A stretch of 64,000 nt of DNA from Thalassoglobus sp. JC818 (GCF_040717535.1 NZ_JBFEFI010000008.1:108226-172225), one strand, 5' to 3'; shown: positions 18,299 to 29,533, numbered from the stretch's first letter. Translations and numbers: made by a program. The notes: a model not told the origin generated them from the letters alone.

Positions 18299-21085
18299 GT
18301 TGCTTTTCGGATCTTCTGAAGAGTCACCCTCTGACGGTTCGTCGTCACTCGCTGAAGGACTCGCGTCGCCATCGAGAACGGCTCCGTCTGCGGGGAGACC
18401 TTCCCCTTCTTCGGAACCCGGAAGCGTGACAGCTTCCTCTTCGACTTCGACGACTTCTTCCGGAATTCGAGCGATTGATGCGAGAGTGTCTCCTCCATCC
18501 ATTTTCATGATGGTCACTCCCTGAGTATTTCGCCCGATAGTGCTAATGTCGGCAGCTCGGATTCGCTGAATCTTTCCTTGAATCGACATCAGCAGCACAT
18601 CGTCGCCATCCGCAACAGCCAGTGTTCCGATGACCGGACCATTGCGATTGGTCGTTTTAATATCGCGAAGACCTTTTCCACCTCGTCGCTGAAGACGGTA
18701 CCGCATGTTGCTGTTTGGTGATGAATCGTCATCCTCTTCAGCTTCCACGGCTCCGGCACCGAATGGAGTACGCTTTCCATATCCATTCCGGCAGACAGTC
18801 AGAAGCGAGAGATCCGAACTGGCGACAACCATTCCAACGACTTCATCGCCAGTCGAAAGCGAGACACCTTTAACGCCTCGCGAATTTCGCCCCATCGCGC
18901 GGGCATCTTCTTCGGAGAACCGAATCGCCATCCCGGTCGAGGTGCTCAAAACAACATTCTCACCGGGAGAAACTTTGACGACATCAATCAGGCTGTCATC
19001 TTCCTCGAGTTTAATCGCGATGATTCCGCCCTTCATGGGGCGACTGTACGCTGAGAGGAGAGTCTTTTTGATGTAACCTTTGCGTGTCGCCATCAACAGA
19101 CTTCGCTCGTCGTCAAATTCACGGACATCAATACAGTCCTGTACACGTTCGCCATCTGCTAGACGCAAAAGGTTCACGAGGGCGCGTCCCTTTGCCGTTC
19201 GAGCTTGCAGCGGAAGGTCGTAAACTTTCTGCCAGTAGACTTTCCCCAAGTTGGTGAAGAACAGCAGATAGCTGTGAGTGCTGCTGACAAAGAGATGTTC
19301 GATCGGGTCCTCTTCGTCCGATTTGGCCCCTTTCACGCCTTTTCCACCACGGTTTTGAGCTTTATAGATCGAAAGCGGAGTCCGCTTGACGTACCCTCGC
19401 TGCGAAATCGTGACCACCATCGGTTCTTCGGTGATCAACTCGTCTTTGTCGACGTCGCCCAATTCTTCATCGCTGATCTCGGTCCGTCGCGTATTCGAGA
19501 ACTTGCCTTTCAGCGTATCCATGTCCTCTCGAATGACAGCACGGATGTTGTTCTCGTCGGAAAGAAGACGGAGATACTCAGCAATGTTTTCGAGAAGCTG
19601 CTTGTGTTCTCCCTGCAAGTTTTCACGTTCGAGATTAGCCAGCGAACCAAGCTGCATGCTGACGATCGCCTCAGTCTGGTTGGCCGACAGCGAGTAGTTT
19701 TCGCGTTCGCCAATTTCCAGAACCAGCATTTCGAAACCGTCTTGGCCCAGGGCTCGTGCGACCATCTCCGCCGGGACTTCGATTTCACGCAGGCGAATCT
19801 TCGCTTCTGCTCGGCTCGGAGAATTCCGAATGGTCTGAATGACTTTGTCGATGTCAATCTGGGCGATCAACAAACCTTCGATGGTGTGCTTTCTGCGTCG
19901 CGCTTCATTGAGCAAGAACTCCGTTCGGCGGCGAATCACCGTCACACGATGCCGGATGAACTCTTGAAGAAGCTCTTTAATATTCAGCGTTTGCGGTCGA
20001 CTTCCCACGAGCGCGAGCAAAATCACCGACACGGTCGTTTGAAGCGGGGAGTACTTGTAAAGCTGGTTCAGGACGACTTCCCGATCCGCGTCACGTTTGA
20101 GATAGATGTGTAGCCGAACCTGCCAGCTGGGGGTCTTGCGGTCGGTATAGTCGACTACTCTCGAAATTCCTTTGACGCGATCTTCTTTGATCAACGCTTC
20201 CAGCTTCGATTTCAGACGATCCCTCGTATCAAGGTAAGGAATCTCACGAACCACAATCACGTCCGTGTTCTTTTCGGTGTCGAATTCAACTTTCGCGCGA
20301 AGAGTGAGTGTCGATCGACCGGTCAAGTATCCCTGGCGAATACCATAACGTCCGCAGATCACGCCGCCGGTTGGGAAGTCAGGACCGGGCAGAACGCTGA
20401 TAATCTCATCGATTGATGCTTCGGGATTATCGATCAACAACTGCACAGCGTCAGCGACCTCACCCAGATTGTGAGGAGGAATACTCGTCGCCATCCCGAC
20501 CGCAATTCCCTGCGATCCATTGACGAGCAGCCCGGGAAATCGAGACGGCAGAACAACTGGCTCTTCACCGCGTTGATCGTAAGTCGGTACATAATCGACG
20601 GTATCGTGATCGAGGTCGTCGAGCATCTCCGCAGCTGCCGACGACAATCGTGCTTCCGTATATCGCATCGCAGCTGGGCCGAGCCCGGCGATGGAACCGA
20701 AGTTTCCCTGCTTGTCGATGAGAATTTCTCTCATCACCCAGTCCTGCCCCATACGGACCAGAGTTGGATAAATCACACTTTCCCCGTGCGGGTGATAGTT
20801 ACCCGACGTATCCCCGGAGATTTTCGCACACTTCACACGTCCGGAACTCGGCCCGAGATTCAAATCGTTCATGGCGACAAGAATTCGTCGCTGGGCGGGC
20901 TTCAAGCCATCACGAACATCAGGCAGTGCACGACTGACAATGACCGACATCGCGTAAGTGAGGTAACTCTGCCGCATTTCTTCTCGAATATCGAGAGCCT
21001 CAATGCGGCCTTGGCTCAGCTCACCGGAATTAGAATTCGAGTCATCTTGATTCGGGTCTTCAGGAGGGGTCAGATCATTCGACAA
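18296..21085 (-). CDS. gyrA: DNA gyrase subunit A
   Basis: This 929-residue subunit cuts and rejoins DNA during negative supercoiling. Catalytic Tyr is Y142 in [11 protein letters not shown]. The quinolone-pocket helix reads [17 protein letters not shown]: Ser is kept at the E. coli position 83 equivalent (S103) but position 87 is Pro (P107) instead of Asp/Glu. The C-terminal propeller has GyrA-box sequences ([10 protein letters not shown] and [10 protein letters not shown]), which favours gyrase over topoisomerase IV. A long acidic tail follows. The start is a TTG at 21085 with AGGAG nine bases upstream; the next in-frame Met is at residue 37. gyrB is not in the window. The stop lies in repeat copy B. 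Confidence 0.96.
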   Translation of the reverse strand: MSNDLTPPEDPNQDDSNSNSGELSQGRIEALDIREEMRQSYLTYAMSVIVSRALPDVRDGLKPAQRRILVAMNDLNLGPSSGRVKCAKISGDTSGNYHPHGESVIYPTLVRMGQDWVMREILIDKQGNFGSIAGLGPAAMRYTEARLSSAAAEMLDDLDHDTVDYVPTYDQRGEEPVVLPSRFPGLLVNGSQGIAVGMATSIPPHNLGEVADAVQLLIDNPEASIDEIISVLPGPDFPTGGVICGRYGIRQGYLTGRSTLTLRAKVEFDTEKNTDVIVVREIPYLDTRDRLKSKLEALIKEDRVKGISRVVDYTDRKTPSWQVRLHIYLKRDADREVVLNQLYKYSPLQTTVSVILLALVGSRPQTLNIKELLQEFIRHRVTVIRRRTEFLLNEARRRKHTIEGLLIAQIDIDKVIQTIRNSPSRAEAKIRLREIEVPAEMVARALGQDGFEMLVLEIGERENYSLSANQTEAIVSMQLGSLANLERENLQGEHKQLLENIAEYLRLLSDENNIRAVIREDMDTLKGKFSNTRRTEISDEELGDVDKDELITEEPMVVTISQRGYVKRTPLSIYKAQNRGGKGVKGAKSDEEDPIEHLFVSSTHSYLLFFTNLGKVYWQKVYDLPLQARTAKGRALVNLLRLADGERVQDCIDVREFDDERSLLMATRKGYIKKTLLSAYSRPMKGGIIAIKLEEDDSLIDVVKVSPGENVVLSTSTGMAIRFSEEDARAMGRNSRGVKGVSLSTGDEVVGMVVASSDLSLLTVCRNGYGKRTPFGAGAVEAEEDDDSSPNSNMRYRLQRRGGKGLRDIKTTNRNGPVIGTLAVADGDDVLLMSIQGKIQRIRAADISTIGRNTQGVTIMKMDGGDTLASIARIPEEVVEVEEEAVTLPGSEEGEGLPADGAVLDGDASPSASDDEPSEGDSSEDPKSN

Positions 21086-21322
21086 AGCAGTGCGCTCCTG
21101 CGTTCAGTTCAATTCTCAACAGTCAACAGCTTGTTGGCGGCAGATCGAAGCCTGCTCACCGTTCAGGAACTCCCAAAAGCTCCCTAACCCTTTACTGAAA
21201 AAGAGTTTTCAGCGATCAGCAACATCTGTTCCGGGTCGTTCAAATTATAGCTGAATGGGAACCGAACAACAACGGACCCAGACGACATTCCGGAGCTTCC
21301 CAAACTATTGAGACAAAAGAAG

Positions 21323-23686
21323 TTACAACTCGGAATTCGAACTGCAAAAGCGTGCAGAATCAAACCCGGGAGCGGTCAACACATCACGGACCGGAAGCGT
21401 CTCGAAAACTGCCCGCTCCTCACCCGGAAAACAGGCTGCTGCTTCGTCGATTTTCTCGAATCGAAACTCACCACTAAGCACTCCATTGACGGTCAATTTC
21501 GACTCGAAATCGCCTTCCTCAGCAAGTGTCCCGTTACTTCGCACCCCAACGAGGTCGCGGTCAGCCCGAATGATCAAACCCGTTCCCGAAAACTCGACCT
21601 GTTTCGCAATTTTCTCAGCGTCGAGCGAATCCGGCGGAGCGATGAACTCCACGATCGCACGCTCAGGATGCACATCGATGACGCTGTCGTTGCCTTGAAT
21701 CGATAGCAAACCGTACGCTGGCATTCCTTCCGCGGCCCGAATCTCAACGAGTGCCCCGCCCCCCGAAAACGAGGACTGTTCAACAATCAGCGGAACCCGA
21801 AACCCAGAAACGACACCGGCGGACAGCGTCAGAAATGATGCAGGAGTATTTGCGAACACATTCTCGAAACGGGCGGTCGTCAGTGGAGACTCAAACGAAA
21901 TCGCTGGCTTGGTGGTCAAAAAGACGCAGTCCGTCAGCAGGAGTCGCCCAGCATTCAAATTCGAACGGTCCTCAGCACTCAGTCGAATTAATGGCTGTCG
22001 AGAATCCCCGGATTCGTCACGGAATAGACAACTCGAACACGTCAGCTGATCCGATCGAATTGTAATCCCAGCTGACTGACTCCTGCTTGATGACTCATCA
22101 CGAACGATGAATTCAACGTTCTGCAGAACTAGATGCGGTGTCACGATCGGCCCCGAGTTCTGATCAACAACAATCTGCGAACGCGCATTCGTTAGCCCAA
22201 CGATTCGAATCGGACTCCCGCCGGTGAGTTCGGACATCCGATACGGTCCGATGCTCGTCAGTCGGACGAGACCGTCGGAGTCCGGCGTCGGAAGCACGGG
22301 GATCGACTCGGAATTGGAATCTTCAGTTGAAGCGACGTGTTCAGGGAATTCTTCTGCAGCAACCGTTGGAGTTCCTGCGTTTGGATCGTGTTCGTCCAGT
22401 TCTGGTTCCTCGGTCTCGGCAGCAATTTGTTCATTCAATTCCAATGGTCCTGGAGAGAGCTCGGCTGGAATCGTCGATGCTTTCAACTGCTCGAGCTGAC
22501 CGAACCCGAGATGCTGCCGGTTCCACGCGACGACACATGCGATCACGGTCAATAAGACAGCAGCGACGACAGCCTTCTTTCGGGAAGGAGCCTGCCGTTC
22601 TCCCAACATGCGAGGTGCAGCCGTTTCGAATGTTTGCACGAAGCGTTTCAGCCGACGTTCCAACTTCGATTGGCGACCTCTTTCAGCGACGAGAACCAGT
22701 TCATCAATTTTCAGCTTCCGCAGTGCCGGGTCCGGTCGAGTCATCATGCGGATGCGTCGAGCCAGATCCTCGGAAACATCGGTAGCGAACTCTCGAACGT
22801 CAACAATTTCTGAACGTTGATGCTCTGCAAGTTTGGCGAGCGGATCCGCGACGAGATGCGGCGGGCGACCAGTCAGCATCTGCCAGAGAAGGCATCCCAG
22901 CGAATACGCTTCGGAACGAAGATCGGGAATGCTCCGCTCGGAAATCCGCTCCGGTGCCATCGTGTCGTAAGCGTCTTTGGGCGCGAGTGAATGGATCGTC
23001 GGGAACGGATGAAGACACGCATAGACTCCGGGATTCGCGAGATGAACTCGTCCCTTCCGGTCCAACCAAAGGTTGGCCAGACGGAGATCACCATGAAAAA
23101 ATCCTTCAGGAAACGCCCGCATTTGAAGAGCCACCTGAGCGGCAATACACCGCACTACATCTTCCGGCACGCGACCGCGGCGAATCAAGAATTGCGTCAT
23201 CGGCTGCCCATCAAGCCCAGGCGAAACGACATCCACCTCGCCTCGATCAGCATTGATAAAGTATTCCGTCGGGAGGCTGGGATTCTGATGAGTGAACTTG
23301 CGGTACTCAGCAAATCGACGTTCGAAACGGGACTTCACTTCCTTCAAGTCTTCGCGATCAACTTTCATTCGCGTGACAAATACAGAGCGACCGGAAGCTG
23401 TCTCTGTCGCACGAAAGACAGGCAGCACCGCATCGAAGTGAATCTGGTCTGCCAGAATATAAGACGAACCGACTTTCAGTTCGTCCGTCGTCTGATTCTC
23501 CAGTCGGGCTGCCTGAAATGGAGTGAGCTTCCCGGCGGCGACAAGACAGTGAATCCAGACGGAATCGAACGCTGGTAAGCCGCGAGCAGCACGCCGAACA
23601 GCAGTTCGACAAGCTGCAATGTCACGTCGCGAAGCCAGTTGCAAACTCTCGAGATCAGCGACAAGTTGTTCCGATGGTGGCTCCAT
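21323..23686 (-). CDS. Membrane-anchored Ser/Thr pseudokinase with beta-helix-like C-terminal region
   Basis: A 787-residue protein. Residues 1-70 form the same kind of helical leader as in the kinase at 10857 (LVAAGKLTPFQAARLENQ). Residues about 75-340 have a protein-kinase fold, but the catalytic loop is HGDLRLAN (198-205) and the DFG site is replaced by ANPG (217-220), so metal-dependent catalysis is unlikely. A single transmembrane helix lies near residues 373-392 (VVAAVLLTVIACVVAW). The roughly 395-residue outer part has short repeating hydrophobic strands (ILSIQGNDSVIDV, LLLTDCVFLTTK), suggestive of a right-handed beta-helix. It is probably a sensor or scaffold; ligand and partners are unknown. 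Confidence 0.8.
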   Translation of the reverse strand: MEPPSEQLVADLESLQLASRRDIAACRTAVRRAARGLPAFDSVWIHCLVAAGKLTPFQAARLENQTTDELKVGSSYILADQIHFDAVLPVFRATETASGRSVFVTRMKVDREDLKEVKSRFERRFAEYRKFTHQNPSLPTEYFINADRGEVDVVSPGLDGQPMTQFLIRRGRVPEDVVRCIAAQVALQMRAFPEGFFHGDLRLANLWLDRKGRVHLANPGVYACLHPFPTIHSLAPKDAYDTMAPERISERSIPDLRSEAYSLGCLLWQMLTGRPPHLVADPLAKLAEHQRSEIVDVREFATDVSEDLARRIRMMTRPDPALRKLKIDELVLVAERGRQSKLERRLKRFVQTFETAAPRMLGERQAPSRKKAVVAAVLLTVIACVVAWNRQHLGFGQLEQLKASTIPAELSPGPLELNEQIAAETEEPELDEHDPNAGTPTVAAEEFPEHVASTEDSNSESIPVLPTPDSDGLVRLTSIGPYRMSELTGGSPIRIVGLTNARSQIVVDQNSGPIVTPHLVLQNVEFIVRDESSSRSQSAGITIRSDQLTCSSCLFRDESGDSRQPLIRLSAEDRSNLNAGRLLLTDCVFLTTKPAISFESPLTTARFENVFANTPASFLTLSAGVVSGFRVPLIVEQSSFSGGGALVEIRAAEGMPAYGLLSIQGNDSVIDVHPERAIVEFIAPPDSLDAEKIAKQVEFSGTGLIIRADRDLVGVRSNGTLAEEGDFESKLTVNGVLSGEFRFEKIDEAAACFPGEERAVFETLPVRDVLTAPGFDSARFCSSNSEL

Positions 23687-23916
23687 GCCAGACTGAACTC
23701 CCGATCACGGGACTCCTGATTTTGAGGGAGAATCGCAGCGCTTCAACCAGCGAGTTATGACACATTCTCACCCGTTATCGCAACAGCGAATTCGTTGACC
23801 GAGTCGCCTTCGCTTCTGGGAATCAATGATCCGCTCAACTGAACCCGGTCACCTCGGAAACAATTCCTCACCCGAAAGAATCAGGGACACCGCTGCAAGG
23901 AGACTGTCAAACCGGG

Positions 23917-26817
23917 CTAAAAACTGGCCAACGGCTCTTGCCAGCACTTCTTCAATTCTGTGAGTGAACCCTGAATCAGAACGGTTCCGTCACTTCCGCG
24001 TACGACCAGTTCACTGCTTTCGTTAACCTGGCCGAGTTGAACTGCAGCAGGCAAATTGCCTTGCTGAAGGACGTTCAACGTTTCGTCAACATGTTCTGGT
24101 GGAACTTCGATCACAAATCGCGTGTTACTCTCGGAGAAGAGTTGCATTGTGGCATCGGCTCCCGACTGTTGAAGCTGAACATCAGCGCCAAGTCCGCCAG
24201 CAAATGCCATCTCTGCGAGTGCGACCGCGAGCCCACCCTCACTGAGGTCGTGACAGCTGCGAACCAAACCGCGGTCAATCAGTTGATGAACCGCGGTGAA
24301 CAGCTGCGGAGCTGTCTCAAAGTCGACGCGAGGCACAACTCCTCCCTCTCGACCAGTCACGAGGTTGAAATGGCTCCCACCCAATTCGTTATGAGTTTCA
24401 CCGATGAGAAGAAGAACATTGCCGGCCGATTTCAGGTCCATCGTGACCGCTTTTTCGATGTCACCAATCTGACCGAGTGCAGTAATCAGAAGCGATGAAG
24501 GAATACTGATCGTTCGCGACTGATCGCCATCCACATAAGAAAACTCGTTATTGAGCGAATCTTTTCCGCTGACGAACGGAGTACCGTAGGCGATGGCGGT
24601 TTCCTGACATCCCAGCGCCGCTCGCACCAGCGATCCGAGTGTCTCAGCCCGTTCGGTGTTCCCCCAACAGAAGTTGTCGAGAATCGCGATGCGCTCTGGA
24701 TCTGCACCGACGGCAACGCAATTTCTGACAGCTTCATCAATCGCGGAGGCAGCCATCCAATACGGATCGGCGTCTCCGAGGTGAGGATTCATTCCGCAGG
24801 CAATAACGAGTCCGCGCTTTCCTTTCAGGTCCGGTCGAACGATGGCCGCATCAGAGGGCCCATCATTTGCGATTCCGACGAGCGGCTTCACGACGCTTCC
24901 CGCCTGAACTTCGTGATCGTATTGCCGGATGATTGACTCTTTGGAGCAGACGTTCAGCGAACCGAGAATTTTTCTCAGCACGTCGCTGTGATCGATCACC
25001 TCTGATTCAAGCGAGACTTCACGCTCTTGCGGAGGAGAATAGACCGCTTCACGAATGACTGGAGGACGTCCGTCATGCAAGAACGACATCGCCAGCGATC
25101 CGACGGACTCACCCTGATACTTCAACTCGAGCATTTTCGAGTCGGTGAACTTCCCAATGACGGTCGCTTCGACTCCTTCAGACTGACAGAGCGCTTCGAA
25201 TTCCTCCCACTGTTCGGGAGAAACCGAGAGCACCATTCGCTCCTGAGCTTCACTGATCCAGATTTCGGTATAAGTCAGCCCCTGATATTTGAGAGGAGCT
25301 TTTTCAAGCCAGACTTCGGCTCCTGTCTCTTCTCCCATTTCACCGACGGCACTACTGAAGCCACCCGCTCCGCAGTCGGTGATGGCGTTAAAAAGTTGTC
25401 TGTCACGAGCTTCGAGAATGACATCGTGAACCATTTTCTCGGTGATTGGATTCCCGATCTGCACTGCTCCACCCGAAAGCTCTTCGCTCTCGTGAGTCAA
25501 TTCGGCAGATGAAAATGTCGCACCGTGAATCCCGTCTCGTCCCGTTTTCCCCCCGACAGCCACAATGTAATCACCGGGATGAACTTGCTTCTCGCTCATC
25601 CCACGCGGGATCATCGCGACGTTCCCGCAATAGACGAGCGGATTTCCGAGATATCGATCGTCGAAGTAGACAGCTCCGTTGACCGTTGGAATTCCCATAC
25701 GGTTTCCGTAGTCACGGACTCCCGAAACAACTCCCCGCATCACCGTTCGAGGATGAAGAACTCCCGGCGGCAAGCTGTCGAACCCGGTTTCGGGAGAAGC
25801 GAAACAGAAGACGTCTGTGTTGCAGACCGGTCGCGCTCCCATGCCGGTTCCAAGCGGATCACGAATCACTCCACCCAAGCCGGTATTCGCTCCACCGTAA
25901 GGCTCTAAAGCTGAGGGATGATTGTGCGTTTCAACTTTAATGCACACATCCTGCTTGTCGTCGAAGCGAACGATTCCGGCGTTATCTTTGAACACACTGA
26001 CACACCAGTCCGCATCACCGAGGTTTTTTCGAATCGTTTGAGTAGCTGCGAAAACGGTCTCTTTGAGCATGTTCTCGAAGTGTCGTTCACCGTTCTCATC
26101 ACGGTAGGCAATTCGACCAGCGAGAGTCTTGTGAGAACAGTGCTCACTCCAGGTTTGGGCGACCGTTTCGAGTTCGATATCTGTCGGGTCTCGCTCCATT
26201 TCCCGGAAGTAGTCTCGAATGGTCTGCATCTCTGTCAGACTCAAGTAGAGCTGACCTGTTTGACTCAGCGTCTTCAGTTCCTCGTCGCCCATTTCGCGAA
26301 TGGCGACATGCTTCAGTTCGAATTCCTGTTCGCTCCCGACTGCCAGGCTGGTCAACTGCAGTGGACCGACCAAGACGCGGTCAATGGAATCGTTCGAGAG
26401 AACTCGGGAAGCGAATCGCTCGACTTCGCTCTCGTTAGAATCGGCATTCACCCAGTATTTGCGGCACGTCGAAACACGCTCGACTTGAAATCCCAACTCC
26501 TGAAGTGCTTTCGTCGCTGTCGCTCCGACGTTATCCGTCACTCCCGGTTTGAAGAGGACATTGAGTAAACGTTCGGTCTGGTCCGCCTGTGAACTATCTG
26601 GAAGAGAACGCACCGTCACCTGCTCGACCACTCGATCGGCAAGCACGTCAGCCGCCTGCTGTAACCGATTGTCATCAAGGCTTCCCTCGATCAAATACGA
26701 TCGCGCTGATCGAACAGTTGCCAGGCTGTCGAGGCGACGCATTCGGGCTTCCGCCAAAGCATGTTCCGCTTCGCGGTCGGGTCCACTTTTCGAACTGATC
26801 TCGATTTCCCAGAGCAT
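23917..26817 (-). CDS. purL: PurS-PurL fusion phosphoribosylformylglycinamidine synthase
   Basis: The protein (966 residues) catalyses the ATP-dependent amidation of FGAR in purine synthesis. Residues about 1-165 are PurS-like and seem to hold two copies: [19 protein letters not shown]...[10 protein letters not shown] and [30 protein letters not shown]. PurL proper begins near residue 200 with [16 protein letters not shown] (catalytic His), then [38 protein letters not shown] and [16 protein letters not shown]. Glutaminase PurQ is not fused and not in the window. Fusion of PurS to the N-terminus of PurL differs from both the three-gene and the long enterobacterial arrangements. Confidence 0.93.
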   Translation of the reverse strand: MLWEIEISSKSGPDREAEHALAEARMRRLDSLATVRSARSYLIEGSLDDNRLQQAADVLADRVVEQVTVRSLPDSSQADQTERLLNVLFKPGVTDNVGATATKALQELGFQVERVSTCRKYWVNADSNESEVERFASRVLSNDSIDRVLVGPLQLTSLAVGSEQEFELKHVAIREMGDEELKTLSQTGQLYLSLTEMQTIRDYFREMERDPTDIELETVAQTWSEHCSHKTLAGRIAYRDENGERHFENMLKETVFAATQTIRKNLGDADWCVSVFKDNAGIVRFDDKQDVCIKVETHNHPSALEPYGGANTGLGGVIRDPLGTGMGARPVCNTDVFCFASPETGFDSLPPGVLHPRTVMRGVVSGVRDYGNRMGIPTVNGAVYFDDRYLGNPLVYCGNVAMIPRGMSEKQVHPGDYIVAVGGKTGRDGIHGATFSSAELTHESEELSGGAVQIGNPITEKMVHDVILEARDRQLFNAITDCGAGGFSSAVGEMGEETGAEVWLEKAPLKYQGLTYTEIWISEAQERMVLSVSPEQWEEFEALCQSEGVEATVIGKFTDSKMLELKYQGESVGSLAMSFLHDGRPPVIREAVYSPPQEREVSLESEVIDHSDVLRKILGSLNVCSKESIIRQYDHEVQAGSVVKPLVGIANDGPSDAAIVRPDLKGKRGLVIACGMNPHLGDADPYWMAASAIDEAVRNCVAVGADPERIAILDNFCWGNTERAETLGSLVRAALGCQETAIAYGTPFVSGKDSLNNEFSYVDGDQSRTISIPSSLLITALGQIGDIEKAVTMDLKSAGNVLLLIGETHNELGGSHFNLVTGREGGVVPRVDFETAPQLFTAVHQLIDRGLVRSCHDLSEGGLAVALAEMAFAGGLGADVQLQQSGADATMQLFSESNTRFVIEVPPEHVDETLNVLQQGNLPAAVQLGQVNESSELVVRGSDGTVLIQGSLTELKKCWQEPLASF

Positions 26818-27384
26818 GGTCGTCTTGAGGTTGGCAGGTAGGGGCGGATTTCAAAATTCTCTTGGAACCGGATTCCCACGAAGCTCAGCGAGTCACGTTA
26901 TGAACGCGAAATCAGCCGGCCTGATCGCATCCAAAACGTCCACTCGGTTTTTGCTGAGGGCCCCCGAAATTCGTGCATCGCCTCGACACCAAAATCGTCG
27001 ATCGAACTCGAGACGAAATGGAAACCACTCTCGGAAATCCAGTTTTTCGAATCGTAGTAAATCCGCATCGACAGGCGTAGCGATGGACTCCCCTGAATGG
27101 CAAAAGCTTCAGGTTCTCACTCACTGTTGCGGAACATCCACACAGGCGTCCGTTGAATTCAACTGGAACGATCGATTGGATCACGCAAATATCGAAAATT
27201 CTTTGAATTTTCTCAATTTCGGGCAACGGCGGCGGAATCCTGAAATATGTTTTCGTCACACCTGAAAGTGTCCCCGAAGCACGATTCCCCCTCTTTGTCG
27301 GTGCTCTCTCCACCAATCGGAAGACGCTGGAGAATTTTTCTGCCCAAACTTCGACTCTATTCAATCGATTGAGAGGCTCCCACT
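26818..27384. other. Intergenic stretch between divergent purL and exported-protein genes
   Basis: About 570 bp. ORFs up to 150 codons occur on the minus strand but have no recognisable domain, an odd composition rich in Cys, Arg and Ser, and no ribosome-binding site. I see no RNA gene. It probably holds two promoters. Confidence 0.5.
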
Positions 27385-28080
27385 ATGCATGCACTGAAAT
27401 CTTTCGCTTGCCTTTCGGCAGTTGCTCTCATGTTCCAGGGGAGCAATGCTGTCTTAGCCCAGACAGGTGATGGCACGACTTCACAAGAAGTGACCTTCGA
27501 AGACATTGTCGCGAATGCTCCTCCAATTCACCGAGTCGAAGAAGATTGGGAACTGGTTGTCAACAACCCCGATCCAAACGCAGATTGCCCACAAATTGCC
27601 ACAGTTTTCGGGCCAACCGACGCGAGATTCGACACCCATACGCTCTTCGAACTCAACCATGGAACTCTTCCGAGTTTCGGTGAAGGAGGAATGCAACTGC
27701 AGGTGTGGTTTGGTGATTATTTGATTGGCTACCAGAGACAGCGAGCACCAGCTGAATTGTCAACTTCCAACGAACGAATCACTTACACCACCGCCACGGC
27801 GATCGAAGGCGGTCATCTCACCATGTCTGTTTTTAACGGAAGTTCGACAACATTCGGATCGTTCGGGGAAAGCAACGCCCTCAAAGTTTGGCTGTTCACC
27901 AATCGTGACGACCTCAATCCTTATCACCCTGGAAATTCCATCGAACACTCAAAGGTGACATTCGGAGCCAACCGAGTCGACTACTTCAAGCGATCTGCGA
28001 TTCGCTTCTACGACGAAGACGGAGACCTGTACGCTCAGGACCTGACCGACCGTTACGTTCACCGACTCGCAGCAGACTAA
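27385..28080 (+). CDS. Exported protein of unknown function, upstream of tad-type genes
   Basis: I do not recognise the family. The 231-residue product starts with a typical signal peptide (MHALKSFACLSAVALMFQG, cleavage probably near AVLA-Q) after GAGAGG about ten bases upstream of the ATG. The mature part is acidic, without transmembrane helices, and appears beta-rich (LQVWFGDYLIGYQ, LTMSVFNGSSTTFGSF, LKVWLFTN). It precedes the TadG-like gene by about 200 bp on the same strand, with a hairpin between, so co-function with pilus-type proteins is possible but unproven. Confidence 0.7.
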   Translation: MHALKSFACLSAVALMFQGSNAVLAQTGDGTTSQEVTFEDIVANAPPIHRVEEDWELVVNNPDPNADCPQIATVFGPTDARFDTHTLFELNHGTLPSFGEGGMQLQVWFGDYLIGYQRQRAPAELSTSNERITYTTATAIEGGHLTMSVFNGSSTTFGSFGESNALKVWLFTNRDDLNPYHPGNSIEHSKVTFGANRVDYFKRSAIRFYDEDGDLYAQDLTDRYVHRLAAD

Positions 28081-28090
28081 CATCCGATTC

Positions 28091-28116
28091 TCGAAAAACC
28101 CCAAAGTGTTTTTCGA
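28091..28116 (+). terminator. Hairpin after the exported-protein gene
   Basis: TCGAAAAAC and GTTTTTCGA form a perfect 9-bp stem with an 8-base loop, starting ten bases after the stop codon. It is AT-rich and lacks a following U-tract, so termination is only plausible. Confidence 0.45.
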
Positions 28117-28287
28117 CGGTGCGAATGAATAGGCGAAACCAACCTGGTCTCGGACGTGCCACAAAGCTGTTTCGAACCAAAGAACTTCTTTAGCAACCCA
28201 ACCATCCGCAGGTGATGAGACCATTTCTCACATCTTGCCCCCAACTCTTGAATCTTTACCGAACAATCCATGGTGAGGCAGCCGGTG

Positions 28288-29466
28288 ATGAAAACCCTGC
28301 AACGAACACGATTTCGATCGAGCTTCCAGAACGACCGCAAGGGGGCCGTTCTGGTGATGGGAATTGGACTACTGGTCATTCTCTTCGCGTTCACAGCACT
28401 CGCGCTCGACATGGGTTACATCTCGCTTTCGCGAGCTGAGCTCCAGCGAAGTGCCGATGCAGCGGCGCTCGCTGCCAACATCGAACTCTACAAGTCGTGG
28501 GGCGTTGGAGCGTCGAAGACCAACGCTCAAGGAGCAGCAGCAGCACGAACGGCCGCAGTCGCGGTTGCGGCAGCGAATGAAGCAGCGGGTCGAAGTGGAA
28601 CCTACATCGATAGTGCGAATGACATTCGCTTTGGATATCGGCAATGGGATCCGGCCGCCGGTCAATGGTCAATCCAGTGGGGACAAGCTCCTTACAACGC
28701 TGTTGAAGTGACGGCCCGTCGCAACAATCCCGGAAGCAACCTCGGCGATGGACCGCTCGATCTCTGGTTCGCACCAGTTATCGGTTCTCGAAACGCGACG
28801 ACCACAGTGAAGGCAACTGCAGCCATTCAACCCGGGGTCACGATTCGCAATGTCCCAAACATCAAGGCTGGCATCTTGCCAATCACGCTTGATGAGCCAA
28901 CTTGGGATAACCTCGTCCTGAATGGAGCTGGCTCAGACAACTACCACTGGAACGATGATACGAAAACGATCACCAGCGGCAGTGACGGCATCCTTGAAGT
29001 CAGCTTGTACCCTTACGGAAACCAAGCATTGCCGCCTGGAAACCGTGGAACAGTCGACTTCGGACATCAGGGAAACAGCACCGCAGATATCTCACGACAG
29101 ATCCTCCACGGACTGAATGATTCTGACCTGTCGTACTTCGGCGGGCAGCTCGACCTGAATGCATTGCCGATGATTTTGAATGGAGACACCGGCTTGAGCG
29201 CCGGAATCAAAGATGAGCTTGAGGCGATTAAAGGCGAGCCGCGGATGATTCCGATTTTCTCGCAGGTTTCAGGTAACGGAAACAATGCGAACTACACCAT
29301 CGTCAAGTTTGTTCCGATTCGAATCATGTACGTCAAATTGACCGGTAAGCCGAGCGGAAAGACCGTTGTCATTCAACCTGCGGTTTACACCGACCCCAGC
29401 GTAGTCGGCGGAGATACCGTCATTCTGGAAGACTCCGTCCTCGCTCCGGCTGGACTCATTCACTGA
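28288..29466 (+). CDS. TadG-like pilus-assembly protein (Flp/Tad type)
   Basis: A 392-residue protein whose N-terminal segment KGAVLVMGIGLLVILFAFTA is the hydrophobic helix of the TadE/TadG group, followed by ALDMGYISLSRAELQRSADAAALA, the typical TadG sequence after the helix. The rest is extracytoplasmic, with a NATTTVKATAAIQPG segment and Gly/Asn-rich stretches. The ATG at 28288 is chosen because GAGG lies about 13 bases upstream and the frame's earlier ATG (28270) adds only six residues. The tadE gene follows at 67 bp. Family members are minor or pseudopilin-like components; the Tad ATPase and secretin genes are not in the window. Confidence 0.88.
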   Translation: MKTLQRTRFRSSFQNDRKGAVLVMGIGLLVILFAFTALALDMGYISLSRAELQRSADAAALAANIELYKSWGVGASKTNAQGAAAARTAAVAVAAANEAAGRSGTYIDSANDIRFGYRQWDPAAGQWSIQWGQAPYNAVEVTARRNNPGSNLGDGPLDLWFAPVIGSRNATTTVKATAAIQPGVTIRNVPNIKAGILPITLDEPTWDNLVLNGAGSDNYHWNDDTKTITSGSDGILEVSLYPYGNQALPPGNRGTVDFGHQGNSTADISRQILHGLNDSDLSYFGGQLDLNALPMILNGDTGLSAGIKDELEAIKGEPRMIPIFSQVSGNGNNANYTIVKFVPIRIMYVKLTGKPSGKTVVIQPAVYTDPSVVGGDTVILEDSVLAPAGLIH

Positions 29467-29533
29467 TCAACAGAACCCCTCAACGTTCTGATCACCTTCA
29501 ACGATCCCCTCACATCTAACCTCGAGTGATCTC

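Noticed and set aside
19205..20113. 302-codon ORF opposite gyrA
   Set aside because: It is entirely antisense to conserved gyrA sequence and shows no domain or ribosome-binding site.
26912..27364. 150-codon minus-strand ORF between purL and the exported-protein gene
   Set aside because: No family resemblance, no Shine-Dalgarno, unusual Cys/Arg-rich composition; it would also occupy the likely promoter region of both neighbours.
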